Assembly (NCBI GenBank): GCA_036417435.1
Contig: CM070902.1
Coordinates: 138,497,886-138,561,885 of the forward strand
Direction: 5' to 3'
Source: Inia geoffrensis
Taxonomy: Eukaryota > Chordata > Mammalia > Artiodactyla > Iniidae
DNA length: 64,000 bases
Positions 1 through 11,610 of this stretch are shown here, in pieces. The notes beneath the pieces were generated by a model that was not told the DNA's origin, made no database searches, and worked only from the letters and a program-made list of their open reading frames with translations. The position numbers were made by a program, and so were the translations under genes. How positions within the stretch are numbered: position 1 is the first letter of the stretch; every line of letters begins with the position of its first letter.

Positions 1-1026
1 ATTTGAAAGCAAGTCAGCCATGTGACAGACATGTCTCTTAGAATATGACTTTGTACTGGAGATTGGTAAATAACCTCTGGTTGTAATTCAAAAACATTTA
101 AAATGAATAAGACCTTGGTTTCTTAAAGCTTGAAATATTTGGAAGGACTAGATGACAACTTGATTTAGTGCTTTTCTAATTATCAATAGCTGACAAAAAC
201 AATTCCTAGTAAAGCATCTGAAAGTTTTGACTTTTCTCCCTAAGGATACAGGGAGAGAAGCACAGAAACAGTTATACACAGACAAACACCAAAGAGGTAA
301 TGACAATAAAACACGATTAGGCGTGAGCCACTCCCCTTGGAACACCTTGGACAGAGTAGGTGTTCAACTTCCTTTAAACGAGGCTGGGGTGAGGGTTTCC
401 TTCTGAAGGAGGACTGAGGTCTGCTGCATTTGAAAGTGACTGGAGTGACGATCCAGGGACCCTGCCATCACTGTCAGTTGTCATGCGCTGGTCAATTACA
501 GTAAAGGCCCAGGGAAAAGAAGAGCCAATGTCCTGGCCAGGATGACTATGCCCAGTCTGGGTGTGGCTCCCACCTCTGCAGCCCTTCCTCCTGCCTGATC
601 TCAAGGTGCCAGAGGAGCACTCAGGTGGGTGGGACAGGTGGGAGCTGCAGATAGAATACCTTGCCTACCGCTGGCTGTAATTTGATTTGCAAAGAGTCTA
701 TACTCTTTAAATTTTGGATTTAAATATAAAATGGAATCATATTATAAATGCACTTCAGAAGTTGATTGTGTAAAGGACCTCCATGGTGTACCTTCCCTCA
801 AGTTCAAACTCTCTTACTGTAAAGCAAAACAGTACATATAGTAATATTTTAACCAATATAGCCTTTAAATTTGACTTTTAAATGGCAGGATTTCTTTTCT
901 TATGGTGAAATACCTTTATATTCTGAAATCTATTTCTGTAATCATTCTGTGTTCCAAAGCAATAGGTTAATAAGTCATTGAAATGTAAAATATATTCAGT
1001 AATTTTTTTTTAAGGTACAGAACAAC
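1..1026. other. No gene or recognised repeat
   Basis: Mixed-composition sequence. No exon-like frame with splice sites and no repeat family I can name. Confidence 0.5.
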
Positions 1027-1042
1027 AAAAAGTTGCCCTCTT

Positions 1043-1240
1043 GGGCTTCCCTGGTGGCGCAGTGGTTGAGAGTCTGCCTGCCGGTGCAGGGGACACGGGT
1101 TCGTGTCCCGGTCCAGGAAGATCCCACATGCTGCGGAGCGGCTGGGCCCGTGAGCCATGGCCGCTGAGCCTGCGCGCCGCAACGGGAGAGGCCACAGCAG
1201 TGAGAGGCCCGCGTACTGCAAAAAAAAAAAAAAAAAAAAA
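1043..1240 (+). mobile_element. CHR-type SINE, ~200-bp GC-rich form
   Basis: tRNA-derived SINE. Its head carries an A-box-like segment (tggcgcagtggtt) and a B-box-like segment (gggttcgtgtcc) for Pol III; the GC-rich body ends 'gaggcccgcgtactgc' plus poly-A. It is flanked by a perfect 16-bp target-site duplication (aaaaagttgccctctt at 1027-1042 and 1241-1256), so the copy is recent and full length. Mobilised in trans by L1 machinery. Short ORFs inside it (endings such as RGPRTAKKKK) are artefacts of the SINE body and tail. Confidence 0.95.
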
Positions 1241-2067
1241 AAAAAGTTGCCCTCTTTAAATTTTGTGAGGTAGAAATCTATTTTTGCTATTATTTCATTA
1301 AAAAAATACTAATTTGACATACAGAAAGGAAAAAGGACATAGCATAAAGGTCAGTTGGTATAGCCTGACAACAAACACAGATGAAATATAATTTTACAAA
1401 TATATACATAGTGTTTGAGTTGAGAAGAATTGCAATATGAAATTTTGTTTTACAATATTACATTTATATAATTGTTAGCCTGATACACATTTATCAGCTT
1501 GTGGTTATATGTTCAATGAGATATCATGAAGTAGAGCATAAATATTCAATTTATTCTCGTATTTTGCCTTTATCTTTCACTATTAAACTCTGTTTCTCAT
1601 AGATTTGTTAACAAAAAAGGAAGTGACACTCTTCATAGCATTTCCCTTAATTTGGAATATTCTGTGCAAACTGAAGCAAGTTCACTGACAGCGCTGATGC
1701 CACACTCCTTCTCTGCTGGGCCCTGAAGAACCCAGGTGCCTATAAGAAACTCCTACTCAGTGATTCCGCTTAGCTGAGACTGGGCAGCTGGAGATCTCGG
1801 GGCCTCAACTCAGGGCCTGCAGGGTTTATAGGGAAAGATGCCTTGACCTGTAAAAATGTTCCTTGGACCAGGGCTGTGCTATCACCCAGCATCTGGGAAC
1901 CACTGTCCTACAGGATATAGGTAAAGGTCAAGTTTGCTTTTAATTGTCAACAATCGTGAGATGATTTGCTGTAGTAAGAATAACAAGTTAATCACAAAGA
2001 GTAAAAGAATTTCCTGTCTTATAAATGCATAGTCTCCCCCTTTTGTCCCTTTCCTGCAATAAGTCAC

Positions 2068-2250
2068 ACATTGTAGTGGGTCGAATAATGACCCCCCCAA
2101 AATTCATATCCACCCAGAACTTCAGAATGTGGACTTATTTGGAAAGAGGGTCTTTGCAGACGTAATTAGTTAAGGATCTTGAAATGAAATCAGGCTGGAT
2201 TTAGGGCAGGCCCTGAATTCAATGACCAGTGTTCTTATAAGAAGAGGAAA
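2068..2250 (+). mobile_element. MaLR/MLT1-like LTR, 5' half
   Basis: Matches the common mammalian MaLR LTR pattern (cccccccaaaattcatatcc ... cttataagaagagg). The LTR is split here by L1 sequence and resumes at about 2721. Confidence 0.72.
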
Positions 2251-2720
2251 GACTGTGCCAGGAACTGACACAGTGCTGTAGGTCAATTATACCTCAACAA
2301 ACAAACAAACAAAAAGTCATAGAAAAAGAGATCAAATGTGTGGTTACCAGAGGTGGGGAGTGGGGGGAGGGAGAGTTGGATGAAGTGAGTCAGAAGGTGT
2401 GAACCTCCAGTTATAAGGTAAATAAATACTAAGGATGTAATGTGCAACATGATAAATATAATTAACACTGCTATAAGTTATATGTGAAAGTTAAAAGAAT
2501 AAATCCTTAAGCGTTCTTATCACAAGGAAAAAAGGTTTTTTTTCTTTTTCTTAATTTTGTATCCATACGAGATGATGCATGTTCAATAACTTTACTGTGG
2601 TCAGCATTCCACAATGCATGTTAAGTCAAATCAGGATGCTGTCACTTACACAGTGCTATATGTCAATTATATCTCAACAAAACTGGAAGGAAAAAATTCA
2701 CCCCTAAAATAATAAAAATA
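2251..2720 (+). mobile_element. L1 3' end nested in the LTR
   Basis: L1 3'UTR-like sequence ending with 'tatgtcaattatatctcaac' and an A-rich tail. The flanks (aagaggaaag at left, aagaggagag at right) look like an imperfect target duplication within the LTR. A second, similar terminus (cagtgctgtaggtcaattat) occurs at about 2272-2291, so the insert has two L1-like 3' ends. Confidence 0.68.
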
Positions 2721-2952
2721 AAAAGAGGAGAGGTCACAAGACAGAGGCAGAGATTGAGGTGATGCTGCCACAAGCCACGGAATGCCAGGAGCCACCTGAA
2801 GTTGCAAGACACAAGAAGAGTTTGTCTCTCGGAGCCTTCAGACGGAGCATGGCCTTGCCGACACGTCCATTTTGGACTCTGGCCCCTGGAACTGTGAGAG
2901 AATACATTTTTTTTGTAAGTCACCGAGTTAGCAGCCCTAGGAAAGTAATACA
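2721..2952 (+). mobile_element. MaLR/MLT1-like LTR, 3' half
   Basis: Continues the LTR interrupted at 2250 (gaggcagagattgaggtgat ... ggaactgtgagagaatac ... gcagccctaggaaagtaata). Confidence 0.72.
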
Positions 2953-4394
2953 AACATCTTTTGCTTTTTATGACCCAGTTCTCTTTCTGCTATACCCTTT
3001 GCAAGAATGTGGTTATTAAACTCAACAAGTGAATCTTTGTGGAATCTCTTTGTTGACTAAGGAACACTTCTTCACACACCTTTTGCCAGTTTTCAGGCTC
3101 CATCTCTTGGTCATCTGTCTTGACTTCTCACCCTGTGCCGTTTGTCCTGTTTTTGCTTCTGTTTGCTTCCTTGTGCTCTGAGAGTGTACTTGTACAGACA
3201 GATGGATGCCTCATCTGCTCTTCCTTTTTCCACGTAATGCCTGAGGAGACTGGGAACTCACTGAGAGGATTTATACTTGGAAGAATCAGTTATGCTCACA
3301 GGCCTTTTCTAAGGCTTTCTTGCTTTTACTATTCATCTTCTGACATCAGCATACAGGCATTTCCCACTGATATTTATAACTACTGGCCCATTTCAGAGAC
3401 TCTCTCTTTTACCAAAACAATGTCTCCCTATTTGGTAATCCCTTCCCGGCTGCTGCCTGTCTGCTCTGGAGCTACAGTAATCCCCTACTAAGTGCAAGGC
3501 TGAAAGCAGACTCACGGCTCTTTTTTAAACAACTCACATCATAATTTAAGAAAGTACACACGTATTTATGGAGGCCCAGGTAAGGGCCTGGCCCGGTATA
3601 GGAGGGCTTCATGTGTATGTATCATCATGGATCCATCTATCAGGAAGGAGAGAGATCCCTTAGTCTTCATTTCCAGCCCTCTGGCCCTCGCCAGATGCTG
3701 GGGTCCTCTCTCCTCTAAGTCCGCCAGAAGCACAGACAGGCTCGTTTTCTTGCTCAGACACCTAGAGTTTCTCCAGGAAATGTGAAAACAAAGGAGAAAT
3801 ACCTCCTCTGCTGTTCCTGGGTCCTATTTTGTCTGTTAGGTAATAACACAGAGGGGAAATGAAACCATCTGTGGCAGCAGACACCCCTCAAATCCTCCTG
3901 TCCTGGGCTGCCCTCTCTCCTGTGGACACCCCCTCTCCCTGAAACCCTCCTCCTGTCTCCCTGATGCCAGTTCCCAAAGGGAGCCTGCCAGAGCCAGGTG
4001 AAAGCATCATTGGAGCAGGAACCCCTGGAGTCGCTGGGCTGTAGGGAGATCTGGAGGGCTCGTAGGGGAGAAGCCTGGGCAGCAGGGGTGATGGGGATTC
4101 TTGGGGAGCTTGAGGCAACAGCACAGTCAACCCGTAGAGAAAAATTTAGCATTTTAACAACTGGTATGACCATTGGAGGGTGCCAGCAGGTACCAGCCCT
4201 GCTTCACTGTGTGACCAACACTAAGTGATTTAATCTCACTAAAACCCAAATTCCTCATGTGTCAAAGGAAGCATATTTGTCTGCCTACACAGCATTATAA
4301 TGGGTCATAGTCTGTGATGGATGCTTACTGTTTAACAGCAGGATTTAGACGGATTTTATTTTAACTTTACCTTTATATTGGCCAGGACTACCTG
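2953..4394. other. Single-copy-looking sequence
   Basis: Open frames at 3120-3491 (+) and 3754-4173 (-) are low complexity or compositional, with no domain, splice or start context. No repeat recognised. Nothing else seen. Confidence 0.45.
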
Positions 4395-4570
4395 TAAAAT
4401 CTTGAGAAAATTATTTACTCTGTCTGTGCTTCTTTCCTCATCTGTAAAATGAGAGGTAAAAATAGTCCCCACCACACAAGGTTGTTGTGAAGATTGCATG
4501 AGTTGGTACATGGAGGGTGGTTGGAACAGTGCCTGGCCCAATAATTAGGTAGCACTGAGTTGGCAGTTAC
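4395..4570 (+). repeat. MIR SINE
   Basis: Core text 'ctcatctgtaaaatgagagg', then 'ggttgttgtgaagattgcat' and 'aacagtgcctggccca' match MIR. Confidence 0.88.
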
Positions 4571-4824
4571 CTAAGTCCGATAAATCGAAGGAGAGGTTCT
4601 GGGCTCTAATCATGAAAAATGAAGCCCCCAAGGATGACCGGAAAGGGAAGCTGTACTTTGGTTTTTTTTGCTAGATATTTCTATTATCAGATGTTGACAG
4701 CTACCAAAACAAACAGAAAAGGTAAAAAGGATTATTTTCCAACCCTTACATGCCTTCTGAAAAAAAATCTGTCATAAAATGCCATGCAGCCTCTCTTCTT
4801 GTCAACTTCATTATTTTTCTACTA

Positions 4825-4970
4825 TTGCCTTCTGGGACCTTAGGCAAATCATTTCACTTCCCAGAGCCTCATTTTCTCTTCTGTTAAACAGGGACAAGCA
4901 CATGGGAATCAAGCAAGATAAGGTATATGGAAGTCCTTTGGAAATGAGAAACATTGTGTAAATATTATGA
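4825..4970 (+). repeat. MIR SINE, diverged
   Basis: 'gggaccttaggcaaatcatt' and 'agcctcattttctcttctgt' match the MIR core; the 3' part is eroded. Confidence 0.75.
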
Positions 4971-5233
4971 AGGAAGACATTTTTATGATTTATTTTGTAA
5001 GCACAAACTTCTTTTTAGGGTTGAAAATGTTCCCATAAGATGCATTAAAGCCTTAAGATAGACAAAAGACCTATGGACATACTGGAAAGGATGGGGGATG
5101 ATGGTATAGCTTGAAGGCGGGTAGACCAGAAGACTGAAGAGGGACTTAACAGATGGTATTCAGATACAGAAAAACAGCGAGGATTCTGTCCACCTGTTTT
5201 CCATCTTCACTGATGACAGAATAAAAGAAAATG

Positions 5234-5554
5234 AGGACTTCCCTGGTGGCGCAGTGGTTAAGAATCCATCTGCCAATGCAGGAGACATGGGTTCGAGCCC
5301 TGCTCCGGGAAGATCCCACATACCACAGAGCAAATAAGCCCGTGAGCCACAACTACTGAGCCTGTGTGCCACAGCTGAAGCCTGCATGCCTGGAGCCCAT
5401 GCTCTGCAACAGGAGAGGCCACCGCAATAAGAAGTCCACACACCGCAATGAAGAGTAGCCCCCGCTTGCCACAACTAGAGACAGCCTGTGTGCAGCAACG
5501 AAGACCCAACACAGCCAAAACTAAATAAATAAATTGATTCTTAAAAAAAAAAAA
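5234..5554 (+). mobile_element. CHR-type SINE, long ~320-bp form
   Basis: Starts ggacttccctggtggcgcag and carries the extra 3' segment 'cgcttgccacaactagag' before an A-rich tail, so it belongs to the longer, more diverged subfamily. A perfect 16-bp duplication (agaataaaagaaaatg, 5218-5233 and 5555-5570) marks its limits. It lies in opposite orientation to the next SINE, 256 bp downstream. Confidence 0.93.
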
Positions 5555-5810
5555 AGAATAAAAGAAAATGGGCATCAACAGGAGGGATTTAGACTAGACA
5601 TGAAGAATTTTTCTGCTAATGAGGGTTTTAAAAATTGAAATGCATGGCTCAGTCTGCATGGGGTTTCTTCTCTGAAGGTCCACAGATCCAGGTTTTGCTA
5701 GGACTGAGGAACACTGGGTGAGAAATGGAAGAGAACCACCCATGCCTAGAATATCCTAGTCGTTCCCAAACTGCCATGTCCACAACCACACTTTTCTTGA
5801 ACAAATTTAC

Positions 5811-6038
5811 TTTTTTTTTTTTTTTTTTTTGCAGTACGTGGGCCTCTCACTGTTGTGGCCTCTCACTGTTGTGGCCTCTCCCGTTGCGGAGCACAGACTC
5901 CGGACGCGCAGGCTCAGCGGCCATGGCTCACGGGCCCAGCCGCTCCGCGGCATGTGGGATCTTCCCGGACCGGGGCACGAACCCGTGTCCCCTGCATCGG
6001 CAGGCGGACTCTCAACCACTGTGTCACCAGGGAAGCCC
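5811..6038 (-). mobile_element. CHR-type SINE with internal 16-bp duplication
   Basis: Short GC-rich form in reverse orientation, with a poly-T (tail) at the left and the head at 6038. TSD aaatttac (right copy at 6039-6046). A 16-bp block (cctctcactgttgtgg) is tandemly duplicated at 5843-5858 and 5859-5874, a length change not shared by other copies here. Confidence 0.94.
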
Positions 6039-6129
6039 AAATTTACATTTTTATCCTTTGCTAATTTACTGATTCATGTGCATCCTATATCTAAATTAGC
6101 GTTCTTGTTCATTCCAGGGTTGTTGTGTC

Positions 6130-6355
6130 TACAGGTTAGGAGCACGGACTTGGGAGTCAGGAAGCTTAGTTCCAATCCTGATTTTGCCCCCTTTCAGCTG
6201 TGTCACCTTGGTTCATTACAATAGCAATCAATTTCTCTATACCTCGGTTTCCTTACCTGTAAAATGGAGATAATAATTGTTCTTACCTCAAGGGTGGTTG
6301 AAAGCATACCTGGCACAGAGCGAATGCTTAAAAGTGGTAGCCAGTATTATACTAA
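6130..6355 (+). repeat. MIR SINE, near full length
   Basis: 'ttaggagcacggacttggga' start, 'ccttacctgtaaaatggaga' core and 'tacctggcacagagcgaatg' end. Confidence 0.9.
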
Positions 6356-7314
6356 AGCCCTCTCTTCATAGTTTCAGAGAGATCTCACACTTGGAGGTCT
6401 GTTCTGTTAGTTCAATGTTTCATACGTGTCAACTTTCTAGTCTGTAGTATATTCTTCTTCATCTCTAAAAAAAAAAATCCATTCTCACAGGAAAGTACAT
6501 TTCTCTCCTCGTTTACCCTAGTTGCCGTTCTCTGATCTTTCTCAAGCTCCATTACATCTGCCTTGAAGGGAAGTGACCTGGAATTGTTCAAGTGATGTCC
6601 TCCCTAAAGGCAGAGAGATGGACTGAATAATTTATTAAGGTACATCCTGGCAATATGAATCTATGCAATGACACTTAGGTTAAGGGAATTTTCATTTTTA
6701 GACTGCCTCATCGGTTAGCAGAGATCTCTTTATAACACTAGAGGTCACTGTTCAAGCAATATTTCAAAAGCAGCAGCTTTACACCAGCAATAAAATTAAG
6801 AGAAGATCCTTCAAATCACGCGCCAAGTGAGAAGCTGAGGGCAAGAAGTTGAGGGCAAACTACCAAGGGTGGTTTGAGGGCAACAGCTGGGATTTTATCA
6901 AGTTCCTAAATTGAAATCCACTTCTAATCTCCTCCTGTTTCTCACCCCTAGAAAACAAATGTTTCCCCTGTGGTAGTAAGACCCCTACCCAGGGAAGATC
7001 TGGGATGGAAAGGTGTGCTCTGGCTTGGACTGCTGACTTCCCGATCAACCTCTCCTGCTCTGACACATCAGTCAAGCCTGCTCCTATGTTTCCAGTCATC
7101 TTCAACTCATTTCCAATCCCCTCTGCCTGCACCTTCAACTCAAAACCTGTTAAACAGGAATCAACTTCCCAGTCTATTCTTCCCTCCACTTTCACACCCA
7201 AATAGCCTCCCTTCTCAACTCCCTTCTGGTGATTAAGACCAGATTCAACCTGCAATTTAAGACCTTTGTTCACCAAGTCCTGTTGCTTTTCATCCTTCTT
7301 GCTTTTTGAATATA

Positions 7315-7400
7315 TCTTCTTTTGTAAAATTGGAATAATAACAGTACTCACTTCACAGTGTTGTGTGGATTAAATAGGGCCTTAGAGAGGGCCCAGCTCA
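7315..7400 (+). repeat. MIR 3' fragment
   Basis: 'tgtaaaattggaataataac' and 'gtgttgtgtggattaaatag' match the MIR 3' half. Confidence 0.7.
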
Positions 7401-7919
7401 GGGTAGACCACCCCTGTGCCAGACCCCACACCCCTCCCAACAGCCATCAGGGGGGAGCCCCCGAACATGTCCAACTCCTATCAAGTCCCCCAGATTCCTT
7501 GCTATCTGCCTTGTGACCATCAAGACTAACCCATCGTGTCCCTTATCCCCACCGATGCCCATCCCCACAAGACTCAGCATTCACGGGTCATCTTTCGTCC
7601 CTGGGAGTCTAATCCCCACGCTATTTTCTGACCTCATTGGGCCCCCCTCCCCATCTCTGAAACCCTTTCACCTGCCCTCTGGAACTTGGGTCAGTCAGTC
7701 ATCAGCAAAATCCTCCTTCCCTTACCTCTCCTGAGCAGTCTCTTGTCCTCCCTAACTGAAACTTGGCTCTGTCCCTCAGGGACACTCCCTCCCCTGCGCC
7801 CTCTGCTGGGGGCCGGATCCCCACTCACAGAGCTTGGAGGTGGGGTGGGGCTCTCCCTCGTGGCGTCAGCTCTGATGATCTTGTCCTCAGACCGGAACAC
7901 CTAGTCTCCAGTCATTCGT

Positions 7920-8492
7920 ATCACTTTTTGTTTATTTTAATAGCTGTCTCACCTTCCTTCCAGTGTTATCCCTGGCTTAAGTCTTCACAGTCTCAAGTTA
8001 CACACAGATGACGTTTCTGACACCTTCCTCCTTGAAACGCTTTCCTCACTTGGCTTCCAAGACAGCACACTTACTAGTTTTCCTCCCACCCTTCTGACTG
8101 CTCCATCTACATCTCCTATAATAATTTCTTCTTCCTCAACTTCTCAACCTCTGACAGTCAGAATGCGTGGGGACTTACTCCTTGGACCTCTCCTTTTTAC
8201 TAGTTATTCACTCCCTCCTTGATCTCATCTAGCTTTAAACGTCACCTATATGCTGATCATTCTAGCATTTTTATCTCCAGCACAGACCGCTCCCCTGAAG
8301 CCCAGACCAATATATCCAGCTGCTAACTTGACATCGCTAATTTATCAGGTCCCAAACTGAGCCGCTAAATCCACCGCCCTGCAGTCTACCCCGTAAACGT
8401 CATTCGATTTTTTCCATCTGCTCAGCCAAAACCCTTAGAAATCCTTGGTTTCTGTCTTCTCTCTCTTCTCTTTCTCTCTCTCTGTCTCTCTT

Positions 8493-8533
<41 letters not shown>

Positions 8534-9340
8534 ATCTGATCCATCAGCAAATTTTATTGACTCAACCTTCAAATTCTAATCAGAGACGGATCACTCTTCA
8601 ACACCCCTGTTGTGACCGTTTTCTTCTGAGCCACCACCATTTCTCTCCTGGATGACTGTACCATATCGGTTTCTCTGAGTCTGCCCTCGTCTCTGCAATC
8701 TATTCTCAAAAATCAGCCAGGAGTGACCCTGTTAAGATTCAAGTCCCATCACGTCACTCTTCTGCTCCAGGTGCTCCAGTTCCCGAATCACTCAGAGTAA
8801 AAGCCAAAGTCCTTATTATGACTTTCAAGGTCCAACAAGATCACGACCCCATCACTGCTCCTAGCATGTCTCCAGTTCCTCTTCCTCTCATTAGCTAAGA
8901 CCAAATGACCTTCCTGCTGTTACTGGAACTTACCAGGGATGCTCCGGCCTCTGTGTCACACATGTTGTTCACTCTGCCTGCAGCGCCCTTCCCCCAGATA
9001 TCTCTGTGGCTGGTTCCCTCATTTCTTCACGTCTATTCAAATCTCACCTTATATCGAGGCCTTGCGTGGCTCTGCTCTCTAAAATCTTTACACCCTCCAA
9101 AATACTTTATTTCTCCTTTCCTGCACCAGTTTTTTCTCCTTGGTTCTTAGCACTATCTAACATGCTACTAAATTGTATTTATTGCTTGTTTATTGTCTGT
9201 CTCCCCCAGGAGAATGTAAGCCCTATGAAGGCAAGGATTTTTTGTTGAGTTTATTCACTGATGTATCCTATTGCCTGGTTCTGTATCTGGCATATAGTAG
9301 GTGCTCAATAAATATTTATTGAGTGAATTCATAAAATGAA
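7920..9340 (+). mobile_element. LINE L2, 3' part
   Basis: Diverged L2 body: segments typical of L2 include 'tatatgctgatcattctag', 'aagccaaagtcc' and 'gatgctccggcctctgtgtc'. It ends with 'aatgtaagccctatgaaggc' and 'gtgctcaataaatatttatt'. The reading frame is broken by stops and by a (CA)n tract at 8499-8530. Left edge uncertain; 7400-7900 may also be L2. Confidence 0.75.
8455..8530. repeat. (CT)n then (CA)n microsatellite
   Basis: A pyrimidine-rich CT tract (8455-8498) joins a 32-bp (AC)n run (8499-8530) within L2 sequence. Confidence 0.98.
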
Positions 9341-9400
9341 ATAATTCACTTAATGGCCATAGAACAGTGCCTAGCATATAGTAATGGTTTTATTAATCTT

Positions 9401-9625
9401 TTTTTTTTTTTTTGTGGTATGCGGGCCTCTCACTGTTGTGGCCTCTCCCATTGCGGGGCACAGGCTCCGGACGCGCAGGCTCAGCGGCTATGGCTCACGG
9501 GCCCAGCTGCTCCATGGCATGTGGGATCTTCCCGGACTGGGGCTCCGCGGCATGTGGGATCTTCCCGGACTGGGTCCCCTGCATCGGCAGACAGACTCTC
9601 AACCACTGTGCCACCAGGGATGCCC
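9401..9625 (-). mobile_element. CHR-type SINE, rearranged, B box lost
   Basis: Perfect 15-bp duplication (ggttttattaatctt, 9386-9400 and 9626-9640) around a short-form copy. Inside, a 33-bp block is tandemly repeated (9509-9541 and 9542-9574). The segment that should follow, containing the B box (gcacgaacccgtg on this strand), is missing, so this copy should not support Pol III transcription. Confidence 0.94.
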
Positions 9626-9739
9626 GGTTTTATTAATCTTAACTGGAATTTTTTATTGCTATAATTATCATCTTCTTCATCACTACTGGATTTATTCCCT
9701 CCTCTCCTTCCCAGTTTGTACAAAACAGTGGTTTTCCCA

Positions 9740-10545
9740 TTTCATGTTCTTACTATCTATTGCCTAGACTATCTTACTAGTCTCAAACCAGTCCGTGGTT
9801 TTGTCTCCTTTAGACCCACCCAATGTTTCCATAGTTATGTTTCTTGAAAACAAATTTGATCCTTTCATTCGTGAGAAATGTCACAATGTTTTTAGTAACT
9901 CTTCACTGCTTTCAGATAAAGTCCCAGCACTTATGTGACAGACAAAGGGACAACTGTCTGGCTCCTGATCATCTCTCCAGTCTCCTCCACTCACTCTCTT
10001 ACACTTAAAACTCCCCAACTCCCCATACCGTGTCACAAGCCTGTGTCTTCCCTGCCTGGAAGGCCCTTCCCTCCTTGCCTGCCTGGTCAGCTTCTAGTCA
10101 TCCTTTAAAACCCTCTTCAGGCCAATGTCCCCTCCTCTGCAGAATTCATTTCTGCCTCATTTGTGCTCTCTCTCTTTCTTACAGGTATTTCTATGAGGAA
10201 TTACATCACTCATATTGAAAGTCTTTATATATTTTCTTCCCACTTCCTGAGTCTAATTTTCTCCTCTTCCTGTCTGCCTCTCCTACTTGTTGTAAACTCT
10301 TTTCTCTCTTTAGGGCCCAGTGTTTGTTGAACTGAGATCAACTCCATGGTCTGCCCCATCCATATTTCTCCATCTGTATTTGTTCACAACCGTCTAGAAT
10401 TCACACTTCTTAGATTGGAGTATGACCTAGACCATCACTCCACGTGGGAAGGGGCCTTACTGGTTACTACTCACTTCGTGTACCTAGCATCTGGCTCATA
10501 GGAGGGGCTTAATCAAGGTTTGATGAATGAATATTTGAAACCATG
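9740..10545 (+). mobile_element. LINE L2 fragment
   Basis: A second L2 3' fragment, with 'cttccctgcctggaaggccc' and an end similar to the first copy (ctagcatctggctcatagga, aatgaat). Confidence 0.6.
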
Positions 10546-11374
10546 CATATCCCCCTAGAGAGTACAAGGCCAGTTTGGGTAGGGATGTGTGAAATCACAT
10601 GGATAAAATATATTTTCCTGTAATAATATCCATTTTACTTGAAGATCTGAGGGAAAAATATTAAAAAGTTTAACTAGTATGGCACCTAAATCATATTATA
10701 TAGTAAAATGAACCTATTAGGAACAAGAATATTAAATTCACAGCAACTTTAAATTCTAAACAGGACACTTAAAAGAAGTTTTGAGTTTGTGGCGGGTCCC
10801 TCTGGGCTGCGCCTTCTGGTCCGTCAGAGGTTAGAGCTCATTCTCCTCTGTCTGCTGGTGAAGCCGCTTTCCCTTCCACTCAGTCCTTTCATTTTACTTG
10901 CTCTTGTAGGCACCGTCGGAAGTTTCCATTGCACCTCCGACCCTGTGTCCATTCAATATTAGAGGATTTCCTCTTGTTATCCCTCACCATTGAACCCTTA
11001 AAATCCATTCTGACTCTCCCCCCAACATAACACCCACATTAGTAGATATTTCATAATTGAGAAGCTACCCAAATTCTTCGTCCCCTTCCTCCTTGGGGGA
11101 ACTCTTCCTTGTGTGAGTGTTGGTGGGAGACAGGACCATGCCTGTCACCACGTGATTTGAGCTGTAATTTCAGTGACCCAGCTGCCCTTGGCTTCTTGAT
11201 CCAGGTTTCCTGTCTTCTGTCAATTCTTGGAGCTACCTTGTAGCCTTCCAGCAAAATTATTTCCTGCTTAAGTTAACTAGATTTCTGTTGCTTCCAAATA
11301 AGAACTCCTGCTGACATTGTGTGCCCACACGTGCACACACAAACACACACACACACCCTGACTTTTTTTTTTTA
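10546..11374. other. No gene seen; short (CA)n
   Basis: Holds a small CA-rich run near 11327-11358 and otherwise unassigned sequence. Confidence 0.5.
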
Positions 11375-11610
11375 AGCTAACAGTCAGTGAGCATTTACAA
11401 TGGGGCGAGCACTAGGCTGAGACTTTACGTGCATTATCTTATTTAATTCTCATAACAACCCAAATGTAGTATCTGTATTCTACATATGAAAAAACACCAC
11501 CAAAAGGTTTAATGCTTTGCCCAGGGCCACACCACTTATTCAGTGTTAGAGGAAGGAGTTAAACCTAGGGAATCTGATGCCTGAGCACCTCATACTCCCC
11601 ACAATAACAT
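11375..11610 (-). repeat. MIR SINE, antisense
   Basis: 'ttatttaattctcataacaa', then 'tgcccagggccacaccactt' match antisense MIR. Confidence 0.8.

Noticed and set aside
1057..1112. tRNA-like A and B boxes
   Set aside because: They belong to the head of tRNA-derived SINEs; no cloverleaf or mature tRNA 3' end follows in any copy.
1041..1259. Many short frames with shared 'RGPRTAKKKK' or 'CGIFPDRGTNPCPLHRQADS' text across the window
   Set aside because: They are translations of SINE bodies and tails in different frames, not a protein family.
3754..4173. 139-codon minus-strand frame
   Set aside because: Compositional open frame in proline/serine-rich sense; no conserved domain, no acceptor/donor pair I trust.
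6860..7351. 163-codon minus-strand frame
   Set aside because: Overlaps MIR sequence at one end and lies antisense to pyrimidine-rich DNA; no domain or signal peptide.
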